Source of the DNA: CANJDH01 sp031430015
GTDB lineage: Bacteria > Pseudomonadota > Gammaproteobacteria > Burkholderiales > JAEUOS01
Length of the DNA: 64,000 nt
Assembly: GCA_031430015.1 (NCBI GenBank)
Contig: JANPAR010000221.1
Coordinates: forward strand, 5,584-69,583
Reading direction: 5' to 3'
The notes below the pieces were generated by a model, which saw nothing but the letters and a program-made list of their open reading frames with translations, was not told the DNA's origin and did no database searches. Below are positions 43,055 through 51,009 of the stretch, piece after piece (the first letter of the stretch is position 1; each line of letters begins with the position of its first letter). The position numbers and the translations under genes were made by a program.

Positions 43055-43471
43055 TCAAATGCGCAGGCGCGCAGTGCTCGAATACAGCGGCGGGGCGCCG
43101 CCGTGATGGGTGGCGTTGGCCCGGAGAGCCTTTCCCACCAAAGGTTTCCTCGTGATGGCCAGATCCGCCAGGGGAATCAGCAGCACCGCCGCATCGGCCA
43201 GCGCATCCATGCTGGCATCGGGGTGATCGAGGGTCTGGATTTCGCTCAGGCAATGGAATTTGCACAGGAGCAGCGCGGGGTCGGGCTGCTGTTCCAGATG
43301 TTCCTGGCAGTGTTTTTCCAGAGCGGATTCGACCAACACCACCTCGTGCGCCGCTGCCCGCACGGTTTGCGGCGCCTTGGCGTAGACGTGCATCGACACC
43401 ATCGCATAGGCAGCGATGAAGGCGCCCAGCAAAATCCGGGAAGCGCTTTGCAATGTCCTGGAACGAATCAT
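43055..43471 (-). CDS. Small exported protein of unknown function in the copper block
   Basis: 138 residues from ATG 43471, which has a good promoter upstream. A signal anchor (ILLGAFIAAYAMVSMHVYA) precedes a Cys/His segment (KHCQEHLEQQ, CKFHCLSEIQ) and the C-terminus ends PPLYSSTARLRI, like the operon-head protein at 30412-30792. A sequence resembling the dispersed repeat core lies inside the gene at about 43124-43150, probably by chance. Copper-related periplasmic function is inferred only from place and Cys/His pattern. Confidence 0.68.
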   Translation of the reverse strand: MIRSRTLQSASRILLGAFIAAYAMVSMHVYAKAPQTVRAAAHEVVLVESALEKHCQEHLEQQPDPALLLCKFHCLSEIQTLDHPDASMDALADAAVLLIPLADLAITRKPLVGKALRANATHHGGAPPLYSSTARLRI

Positions 43472-43477
43472 CGGAAA

Positions 43478-43521
43478 ACTATAGGGCTTTTGAAAGACGT
43501 TTGCAATTACATCTTGGTAAT
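43478..43521 (-). promoter_or_regulatory. Promoter with cop-box-like inverted repeat
   Basis: On the minus strand TTGCAA (43501-43506) and TATAGT (43478-43483) are 17 bp apart, directly before the gene starting at 43471. An inverted repeat ATTAC-N6-GTAAT (43506-43521) abuts the -35. This resembles boxes bound by CopR/CusR-type copper response regulators, but no such regulator is encoded in the window. Confidence 0.6.
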
Positions 43522-43538
43522 GTGGGTGGGAATTCGCG

Positions 43539-44036
43539 TCAAACCTTGTGACAGGGCTTGCTGTTGTTTGGTTCCGCAGCCAGATCATCGAGGATGGGAC
43601 AGTCCGGCCGGTCGTCGCCATGACATTGATGCGCCAACTGCTGCAGGGCCTGCTTCATGGCCTGCATTTCGGCGATTTTGACTTGCAGCTCATTGATGTG
43701 CTTTTGCGTCAGCGTTTTCACCTTGGCGCTGGAGCGGTGCCGGTCACCCCACAACGCGAGCAGGGCCTCGATCTCCTTGATCGAAAATCCGAGCATGCGA
43801 GCGCGCTTGACGAAGCGCAGCCGGTGCAGGTCGCTTGCGGCATAGGTGCGATAGCCCGATTCGGTGCGCCCGGCCGAGGGGATCAGGCCGATCGATTCGT
43901 AGTGGCGAATCATCTTTGCAGAGACGCCGGTGGCCGTGGCCGCGGCACCGATGTTGACAGCTCCACCGCTGGTACTGCTGCTTGCACTCTCCCTGATGGC
44001 CGCTGCGTTGCCGGTGTGCATGTGGATAGTCTTCAT
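43539..44036 (-). CDS. cueR: CueR-type MerR-family copper regulator
   Basis: 165 residues from ATG 44036. A MerR HTH (IGAAATATGVSAKMIRHYES) is preceded by an unusual Ser/Gly-rich N-terminal extension of about 27 residues. The wing helix YRTYAASDLHRLRFVKRARM and the dimer coiled coil follow. The metal loop CHGDDRPDCPIL has the two Cys seven residues apart as in CueR (monovalent Cu, Ag, Au). It overlaps nothing and lies downstream of copA on the same strand. It should activate the two operators at 46338-46362 and 46471-46501. Confidence 0.92.
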   Translation of the reverse strand: MKTIHMHTGNAAAIRESASSSTSGGAVNIGAAATATGVSAKMIRHYESIGLIPSAGRTESGYRTYAASDLHRLRFVKRARMLGFSIKEIEALLALWGDRHRSSAKVKTLTQKHINELQVKIAEMQAMKQALQQLAHQCHGDDRPDCPILDDLAAEPNNSKPCHKV

Positions 44037-44058
44037 GACGCGCCCCTGACCTGCCGCA

Positions 44059-46290
44059 TCATTCCGGCTTCCAGTGCCGCAGCAACAGCGCATTGCTCAC
44101 CACACTGACGCTGGAGAACGCCATCGCGGCGCCGGCAATCACCGGGTTGAGCAAACCGAATGCGGCGAGCGGCACGCCGACCAGGTTGTAGATGAAGGCC
44201 CAAAACAAATTTTGGCGGATCTTCGAATAAGTGCGGCGTGAGATCGCGATGGCATCGGCCACTAACGCTGGGTCGCCACGCATCAGGGTGATGCCAGCCG
44301 CATGCATCGCGGCGTCGGTGCCGGTACCCATCGCAATGCCGACATCGGCGGCGGCAAGGGCGGGGGCGTCGTTGATGCCGTCGCCGACCATCGCGACTTT
44401 GCGCGGTGCGCCAGCGCGGGGTTGCTTGAGCGCAGCAATCACCTCGGCCTTGTCGCCCGGCAATACCTCGGCGCGCACCTCTTCGATGCCGAGATGGCGC
44501 GCGACGGACTGCGCGGCACCCTGGTTGTCGCCCGACAGCAGTACGGTGTGGATGCCCTGCGCGTGCAGGCGCGCCACCGCGCGCGCGGCGGTGGGCTTGA
44601 GGGTGTCGCCAAATGCGAACAGGCCGAGGATGCGGGCTGGTTGCAACTCGATCAGCCACGAGACGCTGTTGCCTTGCGACTGCCATTGTTGCGCACGCGC
44701 ACTAAGCTGCGTGAAGTCTGTGGTGCTGCCCGCTGTATCCGTGCTGCCGAGGCCGGCTTCCTCGACCAGACGCATGCTGCCCAGTTGCAGCACACGGCCT
44801 TCTACCTGCGCCTCGACGCCGCGTCCTGGCAGCGCGCTGAAATTGGCTGCTGCCGAAGGCGCAACCCCGCGCTGCTGCGCGGCATCGCCCACGGCACGCG
44901 CCAAGGGATGTTCGCTGCCCGCTTGCAGGCTCGCTGCAAGGCGCAACAAGGCGGCTTCGTTGCCATCGACAGCATGGAGTCCGGTGACGGCGGGCCGTCC
45001 TTCGGTGAGGGTGCCGGTTTTGTCAAACGCCACCACGTTGATCGCGTGCGCGACTTCGAGAGCTTCGGCGTCCTTGATCAATATGCCGTAACGCGCTGCG
45101 GTGCCGGTGCCGGCCATGATGGCAGTGGGCGTGGCGAGGCCGAGTGCGCAGGGGCAGGCAATCACCAGCACCGACACTGCGTTGATGACGGCGAGTTCCC
45201 AGTTGCCGGTCCAGCCGCCCCACGCCAGCAGCGTGACCAACGCAATGCCCATCACCACTGGCACGAACACGGCGCTGACCTGATCGACCAGCCGTTGGAT
45301 CGGTGCTTTTTTCGCCTGCGCCGATTCGACGAGGCGAATGATGCGTGCCAGTGCGGTCTCGGCACCGATAGCGCTGGTGCGCACGTGAATCAGGCCTTCG
45401 CCATTGAGCGCACCACCGGTGACGCGCGCGCCGGTTTGCTTGGCCACCGGCAGGCTCTCGCCGGTAATCAGCGATTCATCCGCGTGCGTCGCGCCAAGGA
45501 TGATGTCGCCATCGACTGCTATGCGCTCGCCGGGGCGCACCACCACCACGTCGCCCACCGTCACCTTGTCGAGTGCCAATTCGATTTCGACGCCGTCACG
45601 CAGCACGTTTGCGCTGGGTGCCTGCAGGGCCTGCAAGGCGCGAATCGCGCTGGTGGTTTGGCGGCGCGCGCGTACTTCGAGGTATTTGCCGAGCAGCACC
45701 AGCGTAATGACGACCGCCGAGCCTTCAAAGTACAAATGCGGCATCGCTTCCGGCGCCGAGCGCCACAGATAGACCGACAGGCCATAGGCTGCCGAGGTGC
45801 CGAGCGCCACCAGCAAATCCATGTTGCCGGTGCCGGCACGCAGTGCGCCCCAGCCCGCGCGATAGAATCGTGCGCCCAGCCAAAACTGCACTGGCGTTGC
45901 CAATGCGAACTGCCACCATGCGGGGAGCATCCAGTGTTTGCCAAACAGATCGCCCACCATCGGCAGCGCCAGCGGCAGCGAGAGCAACACACCGGCGATG
46001 ACCGGCAGCCGGTCATGCCATTCATCTGCACGCGCGTGCGTGTCCCAGCGGCTGCCGCCTTGAGCGTTTTCGAAATACTCGGTAGCGTGATAGCCCGCGC
46101 GCACCACGGCGGCGATCAGGGCACTGGCCGCCGCGCCTGTGGCATTCGCCGCATGCACGGTCGCGCGTTCGGTGGCAAGATTGACCTCAGCCGATTCCAC
46201 GCCCGGCACTGTCTTCAATGCCTTCTCGACCCGCGCCACACACGAGGCGCAGGTCATGCCTTCAATCGACAATGTCAGGGTGGTGTCCAT
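44059..46290 (-). CDS. copA: Copper-exporting P1B-type ATPase
   Basis: 743 residues from ATG 46290. One N-terminal HMA domain (IEGMTCASCVARVEKAL, C14 and C17), the membrane CPC motif in VIACPCALGLATPTA, phosphorylation site DKTGTLT and hinge GDGINDAPALAAADVG. A His-rich or second HMA domain is absent. It pumps Cu(I) from cytoplasm to periplasm at the cost of ATP, feeding the periplasmic copper module. A CueR-type promoter lies 48 bases upstream. cueR follows 22 bases after its stop. Confidence 0.95.
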   Translation of the reverse strand: MDTTLTLSIEGMTCASCVARVEKALKTVPGVESAEVNLATERATVHAANATGAAASALIAAVVRAGYHATEYFENAQGGSRWDTHARADEWHDRLPVIAGVLLSLPLALPMVGDLFGKHWMLPAWWQFALATPVQFWLGARFYRAGWGALRAGTGNMDLLVALGTSAAYGLSVYLWRSAPEAMPHLYFEGSAVVITLVLLGKYLEVRARRQTTSAIRALQALQAPSANVLRDGVEIELALDKVTVGDVVVVRPGERIAVDGDIILGATHADESLITGESLPVAKQTGARVTGGALNGEGLIHVRTSAIGAETALARIIRLVESAQAKKAPIQRLVDQVSAVFVPVVMGIALVTLLAWGGWTGNWELAVINAVSVLVIACPCALGLATPTAIMAGTGTAARYGILIKDAEALEVAHAINVVAFDKTGTLTEGRPAVTGLHAVDGNEAALLRLAASLQAGSEHPLARAVGDAAQQRGVAPSAAANFSALPGRGVEAQVEGRVLQLGSMRLVEEAGLGSTDTAGSTTDFTQLSARAQQWQSQGNSVSWLIELQPARILGLFAFGDTLKPTAARAVARLHAQGIHTVLLSGDNQGAAQSVARHLGIEEVRAEVLPGDKAEVIAALKQPRAGAPRKVAMVGDGINDAPALAAADVGIAMGTGTDAAMHAAGITLMRGDPALVADAIAISRRTYSKIRQNLFWAFIYNLVGVPLAAFGLLNPVIAGAAMAFSSVSVVSNALLLRHWKPE

Positions 46291-46337
46291 GTTGGCGCTA
46301 CGGGGCAATGCTTGCTGAGGGAGTGGCGCAAAGCTTG

Positions 46338-46362
46338 AAGCTTCCCATCATGGGAAGGTCAA
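46338..46362 (-). promoter_or_regulatory. CueR-type operator/promoter of copA
   Basis: Read on the minus strand the site is TTGACCTTCCCATGATGGGA then AGCTT: a -35 TTGACC followed by the dyad CTTCCCATGATGGGAAG and a 19-bp spacer, the signature of MerR/CueR-activated copper promoters. It lies just upstream of the copA start. Confidence 0.8.
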
Positions 46363-46436
46363 GCGGAATGCAAGGCGGAATGTAAAACGGAATGTAAGGC
46401 GGAATTTGAAGCAGAACGTCAAGCAGTGTGGCGGAA
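46361..46436. repeat. Degenerate 12-bp tandem repeat between copper promoters
   Basis: Six to seven units of about 12 bases with the theme AAGGCGGAATGT run head to tail between the copA and copZ promoters, with growing divergence towards 46436. The array also creates an apparent antisense ORF of repeated Phe-Arg-Leu-Thr, which I reject as a gene. Confidence 0.75.
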
Positions 46437-46470
46437 TGAATGTCAGCCCGTTTTGATATGGGTCAAACAC

Positions 46471-46501
46471 TTGACTCTGCCATTGTGGGAAGGTGCAGTA
46501 T
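46471..46501 (+). promoter_or_regulatory. CueR-type promoter of the copper chaperone gene
   Basis: TTGACT (46471-46476), a 19-bp spacer holding CTGCCATTGTGGGAAGGTG, and a -10-like CAGTAT (46496-46501). The right half-site GGGAAGGT matches the copA site; the left half is less perfect. Confidence 0.7.
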
Positions 46502-46570
46502 CCACCTGTTTTTCTACCGATTGCATCTACTGCTGGTGCAATTTGACAACGCTTTCCAGATGAGCACGCC

Positions 46571-46771
46571 ATGATCCAGTTTCAAGTCAACGACATGACC
46601 TGCGGCCATTGTGCCGCCACCATCACCAAGGCGGTCAAAGCCGTCGATAGCGCTGCCGAGGTCAATATTGACCTTGCCACCCATCGCGTGCAGGTGGCGT
46701 CGCGCGCCGCGGCCGGCGTGGTGCAAGCCGCGATTCGCGAGGCAGGCTACAGCCCGCAGCCGGTGGATTGA
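46571..46771 (+). CDS. copZ: HMA-domain copper chaperone (CopZ-like)
   Basis: 66 residues, a single heavy-metal-associated domain. Metal motif MTCGHC with C11 and C14, and a beta-alpha fold (AATITKAVKAVDSAAEVNID, then GVVQAAIREAGYSPQPVD). It carries Cu(I) in the cytoplasm to the P-type ATPase copA, which is divergently transcribed from a shared control region. It has its own CueR-type promoter. Confidence 0.9.
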   Translation: MIQFQVNDMTCGHCAATITKAVKAVDSAAEVNIDLATHRVQVASRAAAGVVQAAIREAGYSPQPVD

Positions 46772-46816
46772 CACCGGTTTGCCGTGGCGCCTGGAAGCCG
46801 GCACCTCGCTCTACCG

Positions 46817-47947
46817 CTAGTGCCGGTGGGCAGCGCGCTTTCCGGCGCCATTGAACATCGCGTAGTGATCACGCAGCAGGTCGCGGCCAAACGATGCAGG
46901 CGGCACTGACTGGATAGTGCTGCTGGTTCTACCCGTGCCCGCCAGGTGCGCGCCAAAATCCTGCTCAAAATCGCGCCACACCGAGTGCAGGTGATTGCCG
47001 CCATCCTGTGACGCATCGAACTCGATCAAAAACTGCGCGCCCTGAATCCGGTAGTAGAAGCGCCCGCCGCGCTGAGTGGCTCCAGCCCAGGCGAAGTACA
47101 GCGTGTCCGCCGCGCCGGCTAGGGCACGCGCCAGCCGCGCGTCGCGCAATTCGGCGCTGAAAGTGCCGGCGAAGACGCCGATCAGTTGTTGCAGCAGCGC
47201 GCGTTGCGCCGGGGTCATGCGGTCTGCACGCAGGCCCTCCGGCTTCAGCGGATCGAGTCTGGCCGGTGTGCCGCTCACGATGTCGCCGTAAAGGCGTGAA
47301 TCGATCACCGCCTGGCCACGCTGGGGGGCATCGAGTGCGTTCAGCAGGTCCCACGCGCGGTCTTCTTCCTCCTTGAGCACGCGCAGGCCACGCTTCGGAC
47401 CGCTGGCGACGATGGCCGGTGTGGCACCGAGAAAGCTGGGCGCATCGAGCGCCACGCTGTCACCTGCCAGCGTGAAATTGAGCGACAGATGATGGCCTTC
47501 AAAGCGCCAGCTCCAGAGCGCCGCGCCGGGCGTGCCAAACAGCGCCACAGTGTAGCGATCCGGGTCGCGAAAGTCACCCTGCAGTTCGCGCAACACCAGT
47601 TCGAGTTCGATGATGTTGGTCACCTTCTCGCGTCCTGCCGCGGACAATGCCGCCGTGAGCAAGTCCTGCACTGCCGCGCGCTCGGCTGTGTTCATCTCGC
47701 CCAGTCTGAGGCCGGCGCGGTTGCCCGGCGTGTAGCGCCAGCGGGTGCGCTCGGGCGCATCGATGGCGAGCAGCGCACGCCGCGCGTTTGCGGCAGTCAA
47801 GGCGCGCACGAACACACCGGCTGCCAGTGCCATGCGGGTGGCGCTGGCGCGCGTGGAGCCGGGCGTGGCAGCGCTCTGCGCGCCGGCCAAAGCCGGCAGT
47901 GCGTAAATGCTCAACAAAGCGTCGTGGAGAAAGTGGCGGCGGTGCAT
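46817..47947 (-). CDS. DUF3500-family exported protein
   Basis: 376 residues, ATG 47947. The N-terminal RRHFLHDALLSIYALPALAG looks like a Tat or Sec signal. DUF3500 features: TRWRYTPGNRAGLRLGEMN, TAALSAAGREKVTNIIELE, FGTPGAALWSWRFEGHHLSL with NFTLAGD, DRMTPAQRALLQQLI, and a C-terminal GGNHLHSVWRDFEQDFG. The function of DUF3500 is not established. It is on the minus strand like the island but is separated from it by a divergent gene, so it is likely independent. Confidence 0.85.
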   Translation of the reverse strand: MHRRHFLHDALLSIYALPALAGAQSAATPGSTRASATRMALAAGVFVRALTAANARRALLAIDAPERTRWRYTPGNRAGLRLGEMNTAERAAVQDLLTAALSAAGREKVTNIIELELVLRELQGDFRDPDRYTVALFGTPGAALWSWRFEGHHLSLNFTLAGDSVALDAPSFLGATPAIVASGPKRGLRVLKEEEDRAWDLLNALDAPQRGQAVIDSRLYGDIVSGTPARLDPLKPEGLRADRMTPAQRALLQQLIGVFAGTFSAELRDARLARALAGAADTLYFAWAGATQRGGRFYYRIQGAQFLIEFDASQDGGNHLHSVWRDFEQDFGAHLAGTGRTSSTIQSVPPASFGRDLLRDHYAMFNGAGKRAAHRH

Positions 47948-48053
47948 GCTCTATCGTGGCGCGATGGTGCGGGGCGGCTTGTTGCAGCGTGTTGCAGCGT
48001 ATCGCAGTGGCGGAATCGAATCGCGGCGTATTCCGGCAGCCAAGCCCACCGGC

Positions 48054-49022
48054 CTACTCGGCTTTGATGTTCGCTTCCTTGATGATCTTGGCGTAGCGCG
48101 CGATCTCGTCGCGGATGTAGAGCGCAAAGGCCTCCGTACCGTCCCCTGACGCTTCGAACCCCTGCTCGCCGAGACGCTCCGCTGCCTGAGGCGAACGTAC
48201 CGCCTTCGCCGCTTCGGCGGTGAGGCGTGCGATGATGTCGCGTGGCAGGCCTTGCGGTGCCCACAAGCCATACCACGACACCATCTCGAAACCCGGCAGG
48301 CCCGACTCGGCCACCGTCGGCACGGCCGGCATGAAGGGCACGCGCTTGCCGCTGGTGACAGCCAGCGCCTTCAACTTGCCGCCCTTGACCAGCGGATAGG
48401 AAGAGGGCAGCGGATCGATCATCGCGCTCACCTGCCCGCCCATCAGGTCGGTGAGCGCCGGCCCCGCGCCCTTGTAGGGGACGATCAGCATGTCAGCGAC
48501 GCCGGCCTGACGCTTGATCGTCTCTTCCGACAGATGGCCCGCTGACCCCAAACCTGAGGTGGCGAACGAGTATTTTTTTCGATCTGCCTTGACCAGTGCA
48601 AGGAACTCGCGCAGGTTGGCGGCCGGCACACCCGGATGCGCGCTCACCAGCAGCGGCACCGAGCCAAGGTTGGATACGGGCGTGAAATCCTTCTGCACGT
48701 CATACGGCACGTTGGGCAGGAATAGCGGATTGGCCGCGAAGATCGAGGCTTGCACCAGCAGCGTGTAGCCGTCCGGTGCGGCCTTGGCGACCAGGTCGCT
48801 GCCGAGCACACCGTTGGCACCAGCGCGATTCTCGACCACGAACTGCTGGCCCATTTGTTCTGACAGGCGCTGCGCCACAAAGCGTGCGATCACATCGACA
48901 CTGCCGCCAGGCGGATAGGGCACGATGATGCGCACCGGGCGCGCCGGGTATTGCGCATTGGCGGCGAACGTCAACGTCAGCGCAACGAGCACGAAAAAAA
49001 CTTTGGTGAGTTGCTTCATCAT
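48054..49022 (-). CDS. Bug-family tripartite tricarboxylate receptor
   Basis: 322 residues, ATG 49022 after CCGGAG. Signal peptide ends near TFAANAQYP. The standard motifs are VRIIVPYPPGGSVDVIAR, VENRAGANGVLGSDLVAKAA, AAPDGYTLLVQASIF, YDVQKDFTPV and ANIKAE at the end. It lies downstream of a DapA-like gene, after a strong terminator, so it is likely read from its own promoter or by read-through. The bound ligand may be related to the DapA-like enzyme (inference). Confidence 0.9.
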   Translation of the reverse strand: MMKQLTKVFFVLVALTLTFAANAQYPARPVRIIVPYPPGGSVDVIARFVAQRLSEQMGQQFVVENRAGANGVLGSDLVAKAAPDGYTLLVQASIFAANPLFLPNVPYDVQKDFTPVSNLGSVPLLVSAHPGVPAANLREFLALVKADRKKYSFATSGLGSAGHLSEETIKRQAGVADMLIVPYKGAGPALTDLMGGQVSAMIDPLPSSYPLVKGGKLKALAVTSGKRVPFMPAVPTVAESGLPGFEMVSWYGLWAPQGLPRDIIARLTAEAAKAVRSPQAAERLGEQGFEASGDGTEAFALYIRDEIARYAKIIKEANIKAE

Positions 49023-49034
49023 TTCTCCGGAATC

Positions 49035-49065
49035 AAAAAAGGCTGCCCGGAATGGAGCAGCCTTT
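49035..49065 (-). terminator. Rho-independent terminator after the DapA-like gene
   Basis: On the minus strand AAAGGCTGC pairs with GCAGCCTTT around a ten-base loop and is followed by a run of six T. It lies between the DapA-like stop and the Bug start, so it ends or attenuates that transcript. Confidence 0.8.
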
Positions 49066-49156
49066 GCATGGCGTCGACTGCGAGGCTTCGATGGGATTGC
49101 CGCAATGGCCTTGAATCGATACGGTCCAGCGCCGCACCGTCAGCGCAACGCGCTTC

Positions 49157-50098
49157 TTAAGCCGCGCGCGCGAGTTTTGGCTCGACGGTGTAGCCGTACT
49201 TCTTGTCAAGGCCCAGTTCACGCACGATGCGAATCCCTTTTGCCAGTGCCTCGCCTTCGTAATTCTTGAGCGGCTTGCGCAACGCGCCGACTGGCAGGCC
49301 GACCGCGCGCATCAGGCTCTTGATCGCCACCGGGTTGATCGCCGAGTAGTTGTAGTGCAGCACCGGCAGCATGCGCAGGTAGGTTTCCTTGAACGCATCG
49401 GCCTGCGCGTAGCTTTTCCACGGCGTCGAGATCACCGCCATCTCGGCGGGGATGATGTTGCCACCCATGTTCGCGGTGCCGTGGCCGCCGAGCGACATGG
49501 TCGGCACCACCAGCCCTAAGTTGGGCGAGTCGCAACACATCACGGTGACATCGGGCTTGGCCGCGAGTATTTGCGCCACTTGGCCCACACGCGTGGTCGA
49601 CTCCTTGTGGATCACGATGTTCGGGTGCTTGAACAGGCGCAGCAAATGATCCCAATGCAGATCAGTTTTGATGCGCGGCGGGTTGTTGTAGATGCCCAGC
49701 GGCAGGTCGGTGGCGTCGGCCACTTCAACGTAGAACGCCTCGATGTCGTCTTCCGCGCCGCAGATGTAGGGCGGTGCCGCGATCACCGCGCCATCCCCGC
49801 CGCTGGCTTTCACCCACTGAATGTTGTCGATCACCATGTCGGCGGTGTTGCCGGTGCAGCCGTAGAAAAAATGCATGCCGGCCGGCTTCATCTTCGCGGT
49901 CTCGACCACGAGGCGTTTCTTTTCTTCCGGCGTCAACAGCGATGGCTCGCCAGTGGAACCCATGAAGAGCATGGCCGAGGTGCCATGCTTGTGCTGAAAA
50001 TCGATCAGGGTGCGGAACGCGCCAAAGTCGATTTCGCCATTCTGGTTGAACGGTGTGACGCTTGCTACGAACGAGCCTTCAATGCGCAGTTTGGACAT
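49157..50098 (-). CDS. DapA/N-acetylneuraminate lyase-family aldolase
   Basis: 313 residues from ATG 50098. The TIM-barrel Schiff-base family is clear: GSTGEPSLLTPEE (phosphate or carboxylate-binding loop), Tyr137 in LGIYNNPPR and Schiff-base Lys165 in NIVIHKESTTR. The nearby Bug gene and absence of other lysine genes suggest a catabolic lyase or dehydratase for a keto-acid rather than lysine synthesis (inference). Upstream is a dispersed repeat. Confidence 0.88.
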   Translation of the reverse strand: MSKLRIEGSFVASVTPFNQNGEIDFGAFRTLIDFQHKHGTSAMLFMGSTGEPSLLTPEEKKRLVVETAKMKPAGMHFFYGCTGNTADMVIDNIQWVKASGGDGAVIAAPPYICGAEDDIEAFYVEVADATDLPLGIYNNPPRIKTDLHWDHLLRLFKHPNIVIHKESTTRVGQVAQILAAKPDVTVMCCDSPNLGLVVPTMSLGGHGTANMGGNIIPAEMAVISTPWKSYAQADAFKETYLRMLPVLHYNYSAINPVAIKSLMRAVGLPVGALRKPLKNYEGEALAKGIRIVRELGLDKKYGYTVEPKLARAA

Positions 50099-50198
50099 GG
50101 TGTGCTCCCGCAGAAAATGGGTTGGGCGTAATGGAATTGTATCCCTGTGCGCCGCGCGGCGCTCTGGAGGGGTGGGAAATGCCACAAGTCAATCTCGC

Positions 50199-50228
50199 AA
50201 GAGGCGCTCCCACCAACGCTTTCAGCGG
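50199..50228 (+). repeat. Dispersed element copy
   Basis: AAGAGGCGCTCCCACCAACG followed by CTTTCAGCGG, between the DapA-like start and the TMEM175 stop. Confidence 0.75.
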
Positions 50229-50238
50229 AACAGTACTT

Positions 50239-50823
50239 CTACTTTTCAAGCTGCCGCACTGCCCGCTCAAAGCGCTTGTCCGGCACCAGCCACATGAGTG
50301 CAACGGTGATATAGAGTGCTCCGGCGATCCAGGTACTGACGAACGCGCAGGGGATCGCGATCAAATAGGCGGTCAGAGAGGCGTGGCCTTTGATGTCGGC
50401 TCCGAGTGCCTTGGCCAGTGGCGAGTTTTCACCTTGCGCAGCGATGATGGCCAACTGCAGAATCAGGAACCCGACCCCCGCCATCAACAGCACAAAACCG
50501 TACAGCGCAACCGGCAGTGCGGCAAAGTGGTTCTCCCCCATCCAGCCGGTGACGAACGGCACCAGCGAGAGCCAGAACAGCAAATGCAGATTGGCCCACA
50601 AAATGCCGCCGCTGACCTTGTGCACCAGATGCAGCATGTGGTGATGGTTGTTCCAGTAAATGGCGACGTAGACGAAGCTGAGCACGTAGCTCAGAAACAC
50701 TGGAGCCAGTTTGACCAGGCCATCGAACGACGGGTCGTGCGGCACCTTGAGTTCGAGCACCATGATCGTGATGATGATGGCGATCACACCATCGCTGAAG
50801 GCTTCGAGTCTGCTTTTGCCCAT
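50239..50823 (-). CDS. TMEM175-family (DUF1211) cation channel
   Basis: 194 residues with five to six hydrophobic segments. The family FSDGV motif in RLEAFSDGVIAIIITIMVLE is at the first helix, where it lines the pore of this class of potassium channels. HHHMLHLVHKVSGG lies in the middle. It would sit in the inner membrane. An AT-rich, hairpin-forming intergenic segment precedes it (see 50870-50900). Confidence 0.88.
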   Translation of the reverse strand: MGKSRLEAFSDGVIAIIITIMVLELKVPHDPSFDGLVKLAPVFLSYVLSFVYVAIYWNNHHHMLHLVHKVSGGILWANLHLLFWLSLVPFVTGWMGENHFAALPVALYGFVLLMAGVGFLILQLAIIAAQGENSPLAKALGADIKGHASLTAYLIAIPCAFVSTWIAGALYITVALMWLVPDKRFERAVRQLEK

Positions 50824-50869
50824 GATGATTTGCCGGAAGAAAAAAGAGAGAAGCGCTGATGTAAAAAGA

Positions 50870-50900
50870 AGGGGACAGAGCGCTGCGCGGTCTGTCCCCT
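50870..50900. repeat. Perfect 10-bp inverted repeat AGGGGACAGA/TCTGTCCCCT
   Basis: The two 10-bp arms flank an 11-base loop, between the divergent neighbours at 50823 and 51010. Hairpins with a GGGGACAG stem are, from general knowledge, widespread REP-like elements in proteobacteria. No T run follows, so a terminator is less likely. Confidence 0.6.
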
Positions 50901-51009
50901 GACAATATGGCCATGCAGCGAAACGAGAAGTGGATTTGCGTTCGCGCCGGCCAGGCTAGACCGGTGTCTTGGCCGCTTCTACTTGGCGCTTATGCCATGC
51001 GCATTTCGT

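Noticed and set aside
43124..43150. Dispersed repeat copy inside the copper-block gene
   Set aside because: Only a partial core match (TTTCCCACCAAAGGTTTC) inside a coding gene; it may be chance.
44302..46338. 678-codon plus-strand frame over copA
   Set aside because: The P-type ATPase motifs are on the opposite strand, and the frame has no recognisable domain.
46348..46572. Minus-strand ORF with FRLTFRFTFRLAF repeats
   Set aside because: It is produced by the 12-bp tandem array in the control region and overlaps both CueR promoters.
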